DNA of 64,000 nucleotides from the NCBI RefSeq assembly GCF_009720865.1, contig NZ_WNLA01000012.1:62001-126000 (forward strand). Reading direction: 5' to 3'. The DNA is from Pseudoduganella ginsengisoli (GTDB taxonomy: Bacteria; Pseudomonadota; Gammaproteobacteria; Burkholderiales; Burkholderiaceae_D). Shown here piece by piece: positions 62,801-64,000 of this stretch. A program made the position numbers and the translations under genes. A model generated the notes under the pieces. The model made no database searches. It was not told the origin of the DNA and saw only the letters and a program-made list of their open reading frames with translations. Within the stretch, counting starts at the first letter, position 1. The number at the start of each line of letters is the position of its first letter.

Positions 62801-64000
62801 CCGATCTGCAAGGTCGTGATGGCGCCGAACTGCGTCGACGTCAGCGCGGCCAGCACATTGGTCTTGATGGCGGCCAGGTCATTGGTTTCAATGACAGCGA
62901 TGTTGGCAGCGGTCAGGCCCGCCAGTTGCGACGATGTCAGGCTCGCTGCCTGCAGCGTCGTCAAGCCCACCACTTGCGCGGAATTCAAGCCGGCGATCTG
63001 GCTGGACTTCAGGCCGGCCAGCGACGTGGTGGTAATGGCTGCCACGTCTTCCGTGCCAAATACACTCAGCAAATCGGTACCCAGCGCGGACAGTTGCGTC
63101 GAGTTCAGCGCCGCCACCTGCACGCTGTTCAGCGCCTGTGACTGGTTAGTGTTCATGGCAGCCAGCGCGGAGCTCGACAGCGAACCCACTTGCGAGGCCG
63201 TCAACTGGCCCAGCTGCGCCGTCGTCACGTAGCCCACTTGCGTGGATTTCAGCGACGCGATGACCGTGGTCTTCAGCGTATCGATATCGTCAGTGGCAAT
63301 CGCGGCAATGGCGGTCGAATTCAGCGCGCCGAATTGCGTGGTGCTCAACGCGCCCAGTTGCGTCGTATCGAACGCGGCAATCTGCGCCGAGTTCAAGCCA
63401 GTCGACACTTGCGTGGTCGTCAGTGCGGCGATGTTGGCCGACGTCAGGCCGTCGATCTGGTTGGTGCCGATCGCATTGATCTGGTTCGACGTCAGCGACG
63501 AAATCACGCTGGACTTGATGGCAGCCAGGTCATTGGTTTCCATCACAGCGATGTTGGCCGCCGTCATGCCCGTCAATTGCGACGATGTCAGGGCCGCCAC
63601 TTGCAGCGTGGACAAGCCCACGACTTGCGCCGTGTTCAAGCCTGCCACTTGCGTGGATTTCAAGCCGGCCAGCGCCGAAGTCTTGATCGCGGCAATGTCT
63701 TCCGTATCGAATGCGGCCAGCACGTTGGTGGCCAGCGCGCCCAGTTGCGTGGAACCCAGCGCACCGACTTGCACGCTGTTGAGCGCCGTGCCTTGCGCAA
63801 CGCTGAGGCTGCCCAGCGACGAGCTCGACAGCGCGGCAACTTGCGCGCTCGACAGTTGTGCAATTTGCGTGGTCGTCAGGCCGGCAATCTGCGTGGACTT
63901 CAGGCCGGAAATCACGGTGGTCGTCAGCGTATCGATGTCGGCCGTGGCAATCGCGGCAATCACGTCGGTGGCCAGCACACCGAACTGGGTGCTGTTCAAG
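59803..64000 (-). CDS. Second giant octapeptide-repeat protein (5' end outside window)
   Basis: The frame enters at the right window edge (no true start visible) and gives about 1398 residues before the stop. The visible N-terminal part, about 1130 residues, is made of the same octads (LTTTQIAQ, LSSAQVAA, LNSVQVGA). The C-terminal ~265 residues match the first giant protein closely: DLNGNGIETL, GWVGGGDGLLALDRNGNG, DTNGDGAITSADAAFG, DGNADGVSDAGELKSL, ending SAGQGGILAAK. The two genes are therefore paralogs in tandem, 116 bp apart. Full size cannot be known from here. Export by a type I system is inferred from the C-terminal module and lack of signal peptide in its paralog. Confidence 0.85.
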   Translation of the reverse strand, partial: LNSTQFGVLATDVIAAIATADIDTLTTTVISGLKSTQIAGLTTTQIAQLSSAQVAALSSSSLGSLSVAQGTALNSVQVGALGSTQLGALATNVLAAFDTEDIAAIKTSALAGLKSTQVAGLNTAQVVGLSTLQVAALTSSQLTGMTAANIAVMETNDLAAIKSSVISSLTSNQINAIGTNQIDGLTSANIAALTTTQVSTGLNSAQIAAFDTTQLGALSTTQFGALNSTAIAAIATDDIDTLKTTVIASLKSTQVGYVTTAQLGQLTASQVGSLSSSALAAMNTNQSQALNSVQVAALNSTQLSALGTDLLSVFGTEDVAAITTTSLAGLKSSQIAGLNSAQVVGLTTLQAASLTSSQLAGLTAANIAVIETNDLAAIKTNVLAALTSTQFGAITTLQIGVLTSAQVGALTTLQVSTGLNSVQVAALTSVQLSGLNSTQFGVLATDVIAAIATADIDTLTTTVISGLKSTQIAGLTTTQIAQLSSAQVAALSSSSLGSLSAAQGTALNSVQVGALGSTQVGALATNVLAAFDTEDIAAIKTSALAGLKSTQVAGLNTAQVVGLSTLQVAALTSSQLTGMTAANIAVMETNDLAAIKSSVISSLTSNQINAIGTNQIDGLTSANIAALTTTQVSTGLNSAQIAAFDTTQLGALSTAQFGALNSTAIAAIATDDIDTLKTTVIASLKSTQVGYVTTAQLGQLTASQVGSLSSSALSSLNTNQAQALNSAQVAALNSTQLSALGTDLLSVFGTEDVAALTTTSLAGLKSSQVAGLNTAQVVGLTTLQVSSLTSSQLVGLTAANVAVMETNDLAAIKSTAITGLTTAQIAAIGTNQLDGLATAQIAALTTYQVGTGLTSVQIAAFDSVQIGALTTAQFSALAAATVTAIETTDITGIKTSVIASLKTTHVAALTSAQIGEFTTTQIGALSTMAVGALNSVQVAGLDDTALGGFSSVQIAALSTNALAALATAELDGLKVTTIAGLKSTQIAALTTDQMYALGTNQVSALTSSQFASVSTQTIAAMQVADVAVLSTGVVAGLSSTQVVGLTTDQLVAMTTSQFSALTSLTGLSTLQLSAIETTDIVALKTATIRTLSSAQMAGFTTLQISAMNSMQVCALTTTQVGGLSSTQIGAFQSVLYTPLVLDLNGNGIETLSYSDAVQFDMLGTGSKVGTGWVGGGDGLLALDRNGNGAIDDGSELFGSGTTLANGQKAGNGYEALAELDTNGDGAITSADAAFGNLRVWVDGNADGVSDAGELKSLADLNISKLNLNGKSDVSLNNGNIVGMTSTYETADGQSHAEADVWFAGSNVSPGAADLRGNVGGLVQSIAAFDHTSAPATGGALSLDASGGVNNSVATLAAAISQFDATKLNGAADLAATDSDLRLKALSGSAGQGGILAAK
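60940..64000. repeat. 651-bp units in the second giant gene (four complete, one cut by window)
   Basis: The codon at the start of the M-E-T-N-D-L element (or its equivalent) lies at 63543, 62892, 62241, 61590 and 60939, each exactly 651 bp apart. Units alternate between two types, so nearly identical sequence recurs at 1302 bp: AACTGGGTGC occurs at 62681 and at 63983. The period is the same as in the neighbouring gene. Confidence 0.93.

Overview
The window looks like a chromosomal segment of a GC-rich betaproteobacterium, most likely an Oxalobacteraceae member (Janthinobacterium/Massilia/Duganella type). The basis is gene content (DadA with a divergent Lrp-type regulator, Ku/LigD end joining, MexEF-OprN-like efflux, many c-di-GMP and hybrid-kinase genes) and codon use rich in GGC/GCG. 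The genus is inferred. No phage genes, insertion sequences or CRISPR arrays were recognised.

Layout. 1-3.7 kb: a SulP anion transporter cut by the window edge, a TetR regulator with a dyad over its own -10, and a GAF-GGDEF protein. 3.9-8.5 kb: an SDR oxidoreductase and Ku in one unit, converging on a full-length LigD. 8.6-11.9 kb: a periplasmic Cache protein, a solute-binding-protein-like periplasmic protein and a membrane histidine kinase. 12-21.3 kb: a tripartite RND efflux operon, preceded on the same strand by a small membrane protein and a hydrolase-fold protein without catalytic Ser/His; a divergent LysR regulator and a D-2-hydroxyacid dehydrogenase follow, with a strong palindrome in the divergent region. 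21.4-27.6 kb: a broken TonB-dependent receptor, then a tightly overlapping periplasmic binding protein, hybrid kinase and REC-PAS-GGDEF protein. 27.6-28.3 kb: five tandem identical tRNA-Arg(ACG) genes with one clear promoter. 28.5-36.1 kb: a block of soluble two-component and c-di-GMP proteins.

36.1-43.5 kb: a type II NADH dehydrogenase behind a His-rich secreted protein, an outer-membrane-barrel protein, and a MarR-EmrB-OMF-EmrA efflux operon. 43.5-49 kb: a stalk-like membrane protein without GTPase domain, Lrp/DadA, an HDOD protein that appears to be read from a leaderless mRNA, and a nitrobindin-like heme protein paired with an NsrR-like Rrf2 regulator. 49.1-51.8 kb: a PAS-GGDEF-EAL protein.

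51.9-64 kb, the most unusual part: two adjacent giant paralogous genes on the minus strand. Their products consist almost entirely of octapeptide repeats of the pattern L-[TS]-[TS]-x-[QE]-[IV]-x-[AG], followed by a shared Ca2+-binding-type C-terminal module of about 265 residues. Both are organised in a higher-order unit of exactly 651 bp (217 residues): nine in the first gene, and four plus a partial one in the visible part of the second. They are probably secreted or surface proteins; the function is unknown and no secretion genes lie in the window.

Taken together the region is dominated by envelope functions (three outer-membrane export or uptake systems), environmental sensing feeding c-di-GMP, and very large repetitive, probably exported proteins. 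That fits a biofilm-forming environmental bacterium.
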